From Kingdonia uniflora (Eukaryota > Streptophyta > Magnoliopsida > Ranunculales > Circaeasteraceae), in the NCBI GenBank assembly GCA_014058105.1, contig JACGCM010002493.1, forward strand, positions 124,001-188,000: a stretch of 64,000 nucleotides of DNA, read 5' to 3'. Below are positions 42,904 through 53,376 of this stretch, one piece after another. Each line of letters opens with the position of its first letter. Position 1 is the stretch's first letter. A program made the translations under genes and the position numbers. Below the pieces are notes generated by a model that worked only from the letters and a program-made list of their open reading frames with translations, did no database searches and had not been told where the DNA came from.

Positions 42904-45900
42904 GGCATGACTATTGCCTTGTGGGTAATATAGATTGCAAGGAGAGTTGATGATGTTATGATGGTTGAGGAACTCAACGAATTTGGAGCCAACGAACTGA
43001 GGTCCATTATTGATTCTGATGAGATGGGGGCAGCCAAATCGTATTATGATAGTTTCCAATATAAACTTGATGACTTCTTCTTCACGTGTATGACACAAAG
43101 GAACTGCTTCTACCCATTTGGTGAAGTAATCCGTTATTACTAGGAGGTGCTTCCTTTTTCTTGGTATAGTGGGGAATTCTCCTACGAGGTCGAGGGCCCA
43201 TCTTCTGAATGGCCAGACATGTAGTAGCCTACTCGCAGCCTTCTACCCTAGTCAGACACTCGAAGGCTACTTCAAAGCCTACTCGAATATCTCGAAGCCC
43301 ATTCAATCTCCCAAAGATTATTCGAAGACGAAGCCTCAACTCTAAACAAACCTCGAAGACGAACTCCACACACAGTAGAAATACTTCGACCATATCTACA
43401 CATGGTTGATGTATAACGGGATAGACAGCCAGCTCATTAGACAAGACGGCACAATTGTTGGTCCTTGTAGCTACAGTGACAGGCCCAACCACTGCTATAG
43501 TTTCAAAGTACAAAGACAAACCCAACAACTATTACAGTAACAGTTCCAACATTTTCGGCGCCTATACCCACTCCAGGATATCCGGGAAGTACCCTTGTAA
43601 TGAGACCTAACCTTGGTGACTTAGCCCTTCCTATGATTCTATAAATAGAAGAGATGGGGAACCAATGAGAGGTTAGAAAATCTTCCCCCGAATTCCATAC
43701 GGTTTACCTTCGATCACCCTGTAAAACCCAGTACTCGAACCTTCGACTACTCGACAAAAATACAAATACTCTTAAAAATCCTCATCAGAGGTTGTGGAGA
43801 GTCACATTCCAGGCCTCCACGCAAGTATATTATTGTAGATTAGATGTCTTATTGATTATATTCTTGCACTCCTTGGACAAAGGATTAACCCCGTGGTGTA
43901 AGAGCCGACTTCCCCTTTCTCCGCGAAGTTAGGCCCCTACAAGACAACTTTATTATAATAGAGTTCCAAAGCTAGAACTCGAATTTGGGGTCTGTGTCAT
44001 TAGTAGACATCACACTTGCTTGCATATTCGATGGCTTGGGCTTTTATTTTTGGCCAAAAGGCTCCCTGTATAAGAGCTTGGTTTGCTAAAGATCCTCCTA
44101 CTGGATAGGATCCAAAAGTACCTTCATGAAGTTCGTGTATAAAGTCTTGAGCCTCTTTATCAGATAAACATTGAAGATAGGGTCCTGTCACCAATAACTT
44201 ATAAAGGAAATTATTAGCAACGATGTATCGCTTAGCATTATCAAGCACACATCTCCTTTCAGTAGAATCTATAGGTAGTTCACCGTCAAACTTGTTTTCG
44301 GTCCTAATATAAGTGTGAAAAGGTCGTCTCCAATCGTTCACATCCTCTTTACCACCCACAGTATTAACAAAATTTGAACTTATGATATTAATGTTGGGGG
44401 TGGATATTACTTCGATCTTGAGATATCAAGCTTTTGTTTCGGGGACTCCCGCAAGATAGGCAAGGGAATCATAATGTCTATTTTCTCCACGTGGTAAATG
44501 GTCGATGGTAGCTTTCTTGAATATGCTTATTCGGTTGGCTACTGCTGCAGTGTAATCAATCATTTTTCCATTTTTTTGAAACTTATCGGTATAATAGTTC
44601 ACTATGAGTAAAGAGTCCGTGTACATAGATAACTCAAGAACCCCAATCTCTAGAGCCATATTGAGACCATGAATTAAAGCTTCATATTTGCTCTCATTGT
44701 TGATAGCTTCAAAATTGAGTCTGATGGCTTTTTCAATTCGGTCATTAAAAGGTATAATAAGGACTATGTCGATGCCTGACCCCGCAGGTCCGACAAAGCC
44801 ATTAGTTAGAAGGCACCAACCTTTCTTGGATATCAAATCTAATTTTTCCCCGAACTGTTCTTCATAGCTTTCGGTACTATCTTCTTCCCAATCGGGATTA
44901 TCCACTGGGAAATCAGCTACTGCTTTAGCTTTTTCAAAATGTCGTGGTTTGAAATGTATATCGTGTTTCCCAAGAGTTACCGACCATTGCTGGACTCGTC
45001 TAGATTTCTCTCGTTTGGACAAGATTTTGCGTAAAGGATAATTTATCATTACTCGAACTGAATGAGCTTGGAAATACTATTTTAACTTCTGTAAGGTGTA
45101 AACTAGAGCTAATAATAGTTTTTTGATCCTAGTATACCGTGATTTTGCTGGAGTGAGAGTTTTGCTAATGAAGTAGACAGGTTTCTTCGTCTTCTCGTCG
45201 AGTCGAATAAGGACTGAAATCAATGACTCATTAGTAATGGTAAGATGGATGGTGAGCTCTTCTCCTTCCTTGGGTGTATTCATTATTGTTAGCTTTCCCA
45301 AATAGCGTTTGAGTTCCTGAAATGCTACTTCACATTCTGCCGTCCATTCGATCTCAAGATCTTTTTTAGGTTTCTTTTTCTTTGTCCCTTCACGTAGAAG
45401 GTCGAATAACTATCAACACCGATCTGAAGACTTGGAGACAAAATGATTGATTGTTGCTATCTTGCCAGCGAGCTTTTGTACGCTTATCTTTATCTTTGGA
45501 GAAGCCATAGACAACAGTACACGAATATGATTTGGGTTAGCCTCTATACCTTGCTTGCTGATCAAATACCCAAAGAATTTACCAGATTGGACTCCGAACT
45601 AGCACTTGTTAGGGTTGAGTCTCATTTTGTAAAAATGAAGAATTTTGAAAGTCGTATGTAAATCTACGAGATAGTTCTCTTTCTTGAGGCTTCTACAAAG
45701 CATATAATCAATATAAACTTCCATTGTTTTTCTGAGATGGTCTTTGAACATCTGTGTCATCAATCTCTGATAAGTAGCTCTAGAGTTCTTGAGTATGAAA
45801 GGCGTGACTTTGTAGCAATACAAACTATGCTCTGTAATGAAAGCCATTTTCTCTTGATCTTCGGATAACATAGGTATCTGATTGTATCCTGATACAACGT

Positions 45901-46435
45901 CCATCATGGATAAAAGTTCGTATTTTGCGGTAGAATTAAGCAGATGATTAATGATAGGAAGTGGAAAACTATCTTTTGAAATATGTTTATTGAGGTCTGT
46001 GAAATCGATGTAGACTCTAATTTTTCCATTTTTCTTCGGTACTACGATAATGTTCGAGATCCATTCTGGGTAGCCGGCTTTTCAGATAAAACCAACTTCA
46101 ATGAGTTTATCGGTCTATTTGTTGACTTATTCTCGGAGTCTTGGTGCTAAAGTTCTATATTTATGTTTGATTCCCTCAGCTTTATCTTTCAAATTAAACT
46201 AATGGCAGGCCAAATTGGGATCAATGTCTGGCATTTCGTGAAATGTCTAAGAAAAGACATCACTGTTATCTTTGAGAAATTGAATAAGAGCGTTGCATTC
46301 TGTCATGGGTAAAAGAGTTCCAATGTAGGTACCCCTTTTATTTCCACTGATCTCAACGCATTTTGTAGTTTCTGCACTTGGCAGTTTGTGTTCTGTAAAG
46401 TTTTATGTAATGTTCCCTGTAGTTTTCTGTAATTG
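42904..46435 (-). pseudogene. Tat-B pol, interrupted by a solo LTR
   Basis: RT (about 46300-45600): MMDVVSGYNQIPML, and the catalytic box reads MEVYIDYMLC, so the second catalytic Asp of YIDD is lost. RNase H: PVYFISKTLTPAKSRYT; then RRVQQWSVTLGKHDIHF. Archaeal-type RNase H: NNESKYEALIHGLNM, MYTDSLLIV. Integrase zinc part: HELHEGTFGSYPV...SKCDVY, where the second Cys of CDxC is lost; core: RINNGPQFVGSKFVEF with the first Asp of DNGPQF changed to Asn; NLYYPQGN. Several frames; no function. Confidence 0.9.
43220..43941 (+). repeat. Solo LTR inserted in Tat-B integrase
   Basis: 722 bp, TGTAGTAGCC to GCCCCTACA, flanked by AGACA at 43215-43219 and 43942-43946. The flanking DNA resumes the integrase reading on both sides. 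A TATA box, CTATAAATAG, near 43630 gives + orientation. No internal sequence remains, so it is the product of LTR-LTR recombination. Confidence 0.93.
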
Positions 46436-46438
46436 TTA
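46430..46438 (-). promoter_or_regulatory. Conserved stop at the Tat-B protease/RT junction
   Basis: TAA CAA TTA on the minus strand, at the same place as TAG CAA TTA in Tat-A and Tat-C. See the Tat-A entry. Confidence 0.5.
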
Positions 46439-48592
46439 TACGAGTTATGGTATGGATGGTTCTGTCACAATGGAAATAGAATTGTCACAGGCTTGGGCTA
46501 GCTTCTGACTTCCTTTGAACTCGTAAATGCAGCCATTCCACTGGAATCGTAGCGCCAAATAAAAGGTCGACGGGATAGCTCATATGTTATGCAGCCAACA
46601 TCGTCCCATTATCCCCAGATAACGTAATCTTGCATTAATAATGTAGAATACAACTTTGACTATTGTTGGACCAGCTGTATATAAAGTATAATCTTTCATA
46701 GACGCTCTTCCTTAGAATTGTTGAACCCACTAATGTCGACGTTACTAGGTTGGACTTTATCGGCCAGTCCCATCTGATCGATTATGCTCTTAAAAAGTAG
46801 TTCGATGCTATTGCTCGTATCTACCATCATTGTATGTAGTACGACATTTTTCATTTTCAATATGATCACAAGTGCATCATGGTGAGGAATGTTGACATGC
46901 CGAACATTGCAATTGTTAAAAGAGATCTTTGTGCGTTGGGAACTAGATACGGGGAGTAACAGTATTTTTTTTATCGACAATGGACAGGTCGTGGCATTAA
47001 CCAAGATGTCATCTTTTGCATCTGACAGACCTATTAATGGTATAAGTTTAGATAAAGTGGCTAAGGGGGATATGATACATATGTTTCTCTTCGACTACTT
47101 CTTCGACCTGTACGATCTTTGTGGTAAGCCGATAACTTTCATTTTAATAACTTTCAACGTCCTCGATGTATTCATGCATTCTTCCATCCACAAAAATCTA
47201 TTCCAACAGTCACTGTAAAGCGAGACAATGTTCCGTCTCATGATGTCGGACTTTATGGTGTATGCAGTATGGTTTGTTCTCAATAGGTCGAAGATACTGG
47301 GCATTGCGAAAAAAACTTATCCTTCTGAAGTATAGGATATATGTTAGTTATGGTAACAGTCATCTTGGAAAGATAAGGTTTTGGCATATTACTGCCTTTC
47401 CGAGTTCGATTATCATTAGATTTAGTTCTCTTCCTGTCTCATCCGTGATCAACAGCGTGATTGAAATCTTGGTCTGTGGATTGATCTCTTGCCGTCAAGG
47501 TCGATTTATGAGTTTTCTATCTTTCGGATACCATCCTTTCAAGATCGATATAACCGTTGACCTTTTCAATCATGACTTCCAAGGTTGTAGGCTTATTTAT
47601 AATCAGGTACTTCTTTGCCCTACTATCCACAAGCAAAGCATTGGTGAAGGCTGAAATAGTAATCTTCTAGTCGAGTCGGTTCATCTTTCTGGCCAACTCC
47701 AAGAATTTCTTAGTAAACATTTCGAGCTTCTCCCCTGATACTTGCTTAAGGCTGAACAAAGAATATAGGTTCTCCTCTTTATCTCTATTATTTGAATAGT
47801 TATTGATGAAAAGTTCTCACAGTTGTTTAAAAGTCATAATGGACCCTTCTGGAAGTGAATGGAACCATCGCAAAGGCTCGCCTAGTAAACTAGTAGGAAA
47901 AAGACGACATAGAATATGGTTGGAAGTAGAATGTAGGTCGAGAACGTCCTGGAATTCTTGAACATGCTCCACTGGATCATTTCCCTTGTATATTTAAATT
48001 TTTGGTATGTGGAAACCGGTGGGAACCTCGCCATCCAATAATTCCTGAGCAATCGGGTTTTTCTGTAACCTGTTATGAATGCCTTTAGTGGTTTGAGCCT
48101 GGGCATCGAACAACTCTTTGATGCATTTTTCAACATGTTCCTGAGTCACATATTGACGAGCTATAATGGTCGGTCGTGGGACGCATCCTTCACGAGGATT
48201 GTAGTCGCCACTTCCTCCACTTATCCGATTAAGTGCCAGAATTTGAACTCTTCCTTAAGACCTCTATCAACTTCTTGGTGGACTTCCTATATTAGAGCGG
48301 GCTCGCCCCTAGGTTGCTTATGATTAGATCGAACTTCGTCTCCCAAATTGTTTACGTGAGGTTCTATTCTGTCAAGAATGGAAACTCGTAAAGTAGCTGA
48401 CAACGCGCCTTTATTCTTCTAGGCTGTGATCTGTTGACTCTGCAAAACCTTCAGCGCATCTTGTACGCTTGCCAGTTGCTGTTCCAGAGTGGCTTATCTT
48501 TTGATTTTGGAGTTTAGATTGGCTCACAGCTTTGCTAGTACTACATCTCCTTCTTTTGGAGAAATTGGTGTGCTATGGTCTAGAAGCGTCAT
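46439..48592 (-). pseudogene. Tat-B gag-protease
   Basis: ATG at 48592 starts MTLLDHSTPISPKEGDV. Gag capsid-like region lies around 48130-47700. Protease at 47004-46696 reads MMVDTSNSIELLF, where the active-site DTGSS has become DTSNS, so it is inactive. Many frameshifts; the zinc knuckle is not readable. Confidence 0.75.
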
Positions 48593-48664
48593 TTCATGGA
48601 GAAATGATCAGCTATTTTCTGAGACAATGGGTTTGAGAACTTCGCTCCTACAAATGGCACCAAA

Positions 48665-49151
48665 TGTAATAGCCAAATTTTGTAATCCAAACTCTGGTTA
48701 AAAACCACGACCTCTCTTGAGGATTTAGAAAGAGAGAGAAAGATTTTATTAAGGATTACAAACTATTACAATGAAGGTTATAAATAGTTGAGTATAGAGT
48801 GTTCAGTGAACATTCATCCGTCCGTTATCTAAAATTCTCAGGTTCTATTTATAGGTCCTATAATATGACTGTTTGACGACCATTATTATCCTTAATGATG
48901 AACGTTACAATAGATATTTGATCATCTTTGATATGATTATGTAACGATCTGATCTTACTGTTTTGTAACGGCTTCATTGATGATTGATCGTTCGTTGGCT
49001 CGAACTGTTGATATAGAGGTTGAAAATGATAACTAGAACTCTGTAATTGTGATGTATCATACATTGTTCCACGTGTATATTGATGAGGTCGAGTGGTCGT
49101 ATAATAGCCAAAGATGAAACATGAGTCCGAGATGCAGAATAAGCCACTACA
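48665..49151 (-). repeat. 5' LTR of Tat-B
   Basis: 487 bp; minus strand TGTAGTGGCTTATTC to GGCTATTACA, followed inward by TTTGGTGCCATTTGTAGG, a primer site like that of Tat-A. TATAAATAG on the minus strand near 48850. The bases outside (minus strand) are AGAGT within the Tat-D RT. Confidence 0.85.
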
Positions 49152-49975
49152 ACTCTGAATCGATTTTTATACCTCTTTTGCTTACTAGATTGCCTAAGAA
49201 TTTTCCAGAGGCAACCCCAAATTGGTATTTTTCATAATTTAGCTTCATGCAGTACGTACGAAGGATGTCGAAGATGGTTTGCAGATTATTGCAATGATCT
49301 TCTCGCTTCAGGCTCTTAATGATCATGTCATCGATGTATACTTCCATGATTTTGCCCAAGTGATCTTAGAACATTCTTGTGATGAGTCGCTGGTACATGG
49401 CTCCTGTATTTTCAAGCCAAAGGGCATGATCGTGTAACAATAAAGGCCCATTTCTGTTACAAATATAATTTTTTCTTGATCTTCTTCGGCGAGAGAAACT
49501 TGGTTATATCCTGAGGCTGCATCCATAATTGAAAGAATTTCGTGACCTACTACAAAGTCGAGGAGGTGAGGAGATGAGGAATCAAATGAAGGGAAAAATT
49601 ATCTTTAGGTGTAAACTTATTTGGTTCGGCGAAGTCGACACAAACTCTAATCTTTCCATTCTTCTTCGGGACAGCTACGATGTTGGAGATCTACTTCGGA
49701 TACTTAGCTTCTCGAATGAACCTGACATGAAGTAACTTGTCTATCTCTTCGTTGACTGCTTCTCGGAGCCTGGGGGCTAGGTTACGATGCTTCTGTATTA
49801 CAGCCTTATTGTCTGGTACAAGATTTAACTTATGGCATGCAATGGAAGGGTTAATTCCTGGTATCTTTTGAAAAGACCATACAAAGACATCGACATTCTT
49901 CTTTAAAAGCTGAAGTAGAGTTTTCCTTTCTTCTGATGATAGTGTAGAGCCAAGAGTAAAGTAGAGATCACTGTA
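49152..49975 (-). pseudogene. Tat-D: RT fragment of a fourth gypsy element
   Basis: Minus strand reads, in broken frames, LSSEERKTLLQLLKKN, PSIACHKLNL, NGKIRVCVDFAEPNKFTP, IMDAASGYNQVSLAEEDQEK, GLYCYTIMPFGLK and MGKIMEVYIDDMIIKSLKRE with intact YIDD, ending at KRGIKIDSEL where the Tat-B LTR cuts in. It is clearly related to, but distinct from, the other Tat RTs. It continues only to about 49975. Confidence 0.88.
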
Positions 49976-50559
49976 GGCATGACTGAAGGACTTTCTTTTC
50001 CAATGATTATGTTACTATTTTCCCATTATGCTACACTACTTTAAGCCCAAACCCAGACCCAAGTCCAAGCCCAATACCTTTCGAAGGTGTCTGGCGTGGA
50101 AGGAAGCGCGACCCTTACTAGAGCTCAAGGAGAGTCTAAAGGTGGAAGAATTTGGTACATTCTGATCTCCACACTCAAAATAGGATTTACTAGATTTTAC
50201 ATAAGAGTTGAGTGCAATTTCTTCTTTGGTTTAAAGTCCCATGTAACGATGTCTCTAAATCTCTTTAATGCAAATAAAACTACTTGGACAATAACGTTGT
50301 CTAGACTCCTTATTAGGTTAGGGGTACTTGACCAGCTTAGTCTTTTGGAGATTGTCTTACTTACACCTCTCTTAAGAGCACCGCCAACTCCCAAACCATA
50401 AAATTCTAAATTCACTCTCTGCTTAGAAGTTAGAACTCTCTTTGAAGCCATGAAGAAATTGTTTGAAAGATCCCTTGCTGTTGTTGTTATAAAGATGAAG
50501 ATCATCTCTGAGCTTCCTCATAAGGTCAGTACTTCTAACCCATAATTTACAATAGCTCA
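49976..50559. other. Interval between Tat-D and the PPR pseudogene
   Basis: Contains a short (agcccaaa/ccaagtcc) repeat near 50040. A Met-Lys-Lys start at 50450 (ATGAAGAAATTGTTTGAAAG) could be the old PPR leader, but no firm gene is seen. Confidence 0.35.
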
Positions 50560-52111
50560 TTTTGACTAATTTGTAAGAGAGAGAATCATAACTGGGATCC
50601 TTGGGATAGAAGAAGCTAAGGGTTTGTTTGATAACTCACATTTTGATTCATATGATTCCATCCCACATTTTGAGTTTTTTGTTAGAGATAGATGCAAATC
50701 TGGGAACCTTGGGATAGAAGAGGCAAGGGTTTGTTTAATTACACGATTCAAATGTGACCCTCGCCTTCGATTCTTCTATTCAATCAACTGTTAGGAGCCA
50801 TATGCAAGTTGAGACAGTATTCCACTGTATTTATACTCTTCAAAACGATGGAATCCGAGGTAATTAGATCGAGCGTAGTTACACTTACCATGCTAATCAA
50901 ATTTTTTTGTCAAATAGGTAAGGTGGATTTCGGGTTTGCTGTTGCTGGAAACATTTTCAAGAGTGGGTTTAAACCAGATATAGTTATTTTCACCTCTTTG
51001 CAATCCAGTTGTTTTACAAAATTACAGAGATTGGGTATACCTGTAATATTGTTGCATATGGAACTATGGTCGACGGACTATGTAAAATTGGGAATGTTGA
51101 TCAAGCTTTTAAGTTGCTTCAGGAAATGGAGAAAGGAAATTACAAGCCTGATTTGGTAACGTATAGTACAATCATCGACGGTCTTTGCAAGGACAATCAG
51201 ATACCCAAAGCCCAGAAGCTCTTTGAAGAAATAATTTGCAAAGGTGTTGTGCCAAATGTCATCATTTACAGTTCTAGTTCTATAATTCACGGTGTATGTT
51301 GTTTAGGCATGTGGAAAGACGCTGAATGTTATGTCAACAAAATGGTGAATTCTGGAGTTACGCCAGACATAGTAACATTCAACATCGTGATTGATGCTCA
51401 CTGCAAAGATGGGAGGATAGAAAAGGCACAAACTCTATTGGAGTTGATGTCTACAAGAGGTGTAAGTCCCGATGTAGTAACTTACAGTTCCTTGATAGAT
51501 GGCTTATGCAATTCAGACGAATGTGAAGAAGCAACAAAGTTTCTTAGAGAAATGATGGATCGTGGAATCTCACCAAATGTACATACGTTTAGCATTTTAA
51601 TCAACGCTATGTGTAAGGAAGGAACGGTTAAAAACGCTCATGAGTTATTGAATTTGATGATTGAAAGAGGCATGGAACCAGACATAATCACCTACAACTC
51701 GTTGATGGATGGATATTGTTTACACAGCCGAATGGAGGAGGTAGAAAAAATGTTTCTTTTAATGGTGGTTAGGGGTTGTGAGCCTAGTGTTATAAGCTGC
51801 AACATTTTGATAAATTGGTATTGCAAGGCTAAGAATATGGATGAAGCAATGCAAAATTTTGAAGATATGCATAGTAAGGGGTTAACACCCGATGCCATTA
51901 TGTACACTTCCCTCATTCGTGGTTTATGCAAGGTTGGGAAAGTCGCAGCGGTACAAGAGCTTTTTCTGAAGATGCAAGCTCGGGGACCTAGTCCAGATGT
52001 ATACACATACAGTACATTATTGGATGGCTTATTTACAAATGGTAGTTATGAGGAATCAATGAGACTATTTAAAAAGATGGATAATGATGGATTGAAAGTC
52101 GTGATTTCATT
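50560..52111 (+). pseudogene. Rf-like (P-class) PPR protein gene, broken at both ends
   Basis: The best frame (51009-52111) holds about ten 35-residue PPR motifs in a row, e.g. DLVTYSTIIDGLCK, DIVTFNIVIDAHCK, DVVTYSSLIDGLCN, NVHTFSILINAMCK, DVYTYSTLLDGLFT; one motif has two extra residues (NVIIYSSSSIIHGVC). P-class PPR proteins bind organelle RNA; motifs of this wording belong to the restorer-of-fertility-like group. Upstream the gene continues in other frames: RDRCKSGNLGIEEA (50690), PSPSILLFNQLLGAICKLRQ (50760) and GKVDFGFAVAGNIF, with one stop and two frameshifts, plus a 140-bp internal repeat near 50590 and 50700. The C-terminus is replaced by pararetroviral DNA at 52112. No ATG serves the long frame. 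Confidence 0.88.
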
Positions 52112-52534
52112 TGTTCTAAAATTAAACGAACAAAGTAATTCTATCATCTGGCGAGTAAATCATAGGTTTAACCCTGATTACTTTGTTTTTATCTTTTAGT
52201 CTAATCTCAGCTATGAGCTTTGATCTTCGTATCTTTGGGTCTAAAGGATATTCAGAACAAATTTCTTTTAGTTTTCCTCAAATTTCTTCAAGTTCTCTTA
52301 TAGATTTTAAGTAAGGATTTTCTCCTGGTATTTCAATACTTAAATCTTTGTAGTTATATTCTTCTTTATTATGAAGAATATTGACATTGGTAACCTGTGG
52401 TTTTGTTTGTTTGATTTCTACACCTCGTTTATGTTTTTTATGTTAATCAAGGAATCCTTGGATTCCAACGGTCATTGCATTTCTTGCTTTACTCATTACA
52501 ATCTTATTACCCATAATTGTTGAGATACTGATAG
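52112..52534 (-). pseudogene. Endogenous pararetrovirus fragment (caulimovirid, protease/RT border)
   Basis: Minus strand reads, with two stops (near 52445 and 52290), NAMTVGIQGF, VEIKQTKPQVTNVNIL, DLSIEIPGENPYLK, EICSEYPLDPK and IRLKDKNKVIRVKP. A CSExPLDPK block with this spacing is typical of the stretch between protease and reverse transcriptase in Petuvirus/Florendovirus-like plant pararetroviruses. The catalytic RT box is absent; the fragment stops at the PPR side. It is an old, defective integrated piece and is itself cut by the Tat-C LTR at 52535. Confidence 0.7.
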
Positions 52535-53299
52535 TGTGAGGGCTTATTTATAATCCTCATACTTAGTCCGATATTCGAGCTCATATAGGTCGAAGTTAAC
52601 ATACGAGTAACTAACCAAGGGCTGAAGGCAAGCAGTTCACAATACAGGCTTCCTCATCAACAATTCGGGAACGTTGAAGAATCTAATAAACATCGTACTA
52701 CAGAAAATACTAAGATGTTTATCAACAGTTCGAATAAATGCGAACACTGTTGGAGATCGTACCTTCATCGCAGTTCGGAGATATCAAAACATCTTGTGAC
52801 TCCGCGCTACAGAAGATACTCCTCACTTATCATCAGGTCATATGAACGCGAACATCATAAGAGGTTGTATCTTCCCAACGGTCTGAAGTTACAGCTAAAG
52901 AATATATCCGTTATAGATCAACAAATATCACGACGTTACAAAGGACCATTATAAAGACTTATCAAAACCTGATATTGTAACGTTCCTCATCAATGAAACC
53001 AACGGTCGTATTATAAGACCTAGAGATCAGGATCTAGGACGGCTATTATCACCTGCAGAACTCTGAGAGAAGGTCATCCTTACCAAAACTTAGATATTCT
53101 ACCTCTTTCTCTCTTTGTAATAACTAGCATCTAAATGAAGATTGTACTTTCAGAAGTTCTCAGGAGAGGTCGTGGTATTTTTACCCATTCAAGGGTTTTC
53201 CACCCTAAAACTCGTGTCTATTGTTTTTTCCCAACCGAAGTTCTACATTTCAAAGGTGTAAGGCACTGTTTTCAATTTCTACGAAAATAGGCTATTACA
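52535..53299 (+). repeat. 5' LTR of Tat-C
   Basis: 765 bp, TGTGAGGGCTTATTT to GGCTATTACA. Related to the Tat-A LTRs (shared cctcatactt / tcgagctcat region and CCACGACCTCTCCTGAGG on the other strand). The place of the TATA box reads CTAGAGATCAGG, so the core promoter looks degraded. Outer flank gatag. Confidence 0.88.
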
Positions 53300-53319
53300 T
53301 TTGGCGCTGTCAGTGGGAA
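53300..53319 (+). other. Primer binding site of Tat-C
   Basis: TTTGGCGCTGTCAGTGGGAA directly after the LTR. Confidence 0.7.
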
Positions 53320-53376
53320 TCGAAGCATACACTCAGTGCTCTCCAATCCAGTTTTTACCGTATTCACTTTTGAAAG

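Larger units (their letters stand above)
42904..49151 (-). mobile_element. Tat-B: decayed Tat-lineage gypsy element, 3' end missing
   Basis: The minus strand reads 5' LTR (49151-48665), primer site, gag, protease, RT, RNase H, archaeal-type RNase H and integrase up to the PQGN motif, where LTR-X begins. Its 3' integrase, 3' region and 3' LTR are not in the window. A solo LTR is inserted in the integrase at 43220-43941. Its own 5' LTR is inserted in the RT of Tat-D. Heavily mutated; older than Tat-A and Tat-C by the number of stops. Confidence 0.88.

Noticed and set aside
50087..50401. 104-codon + frame and its minus-strand partner
   Set aside because: Low-complexity translation without motif, at the border of Tat-D remains.
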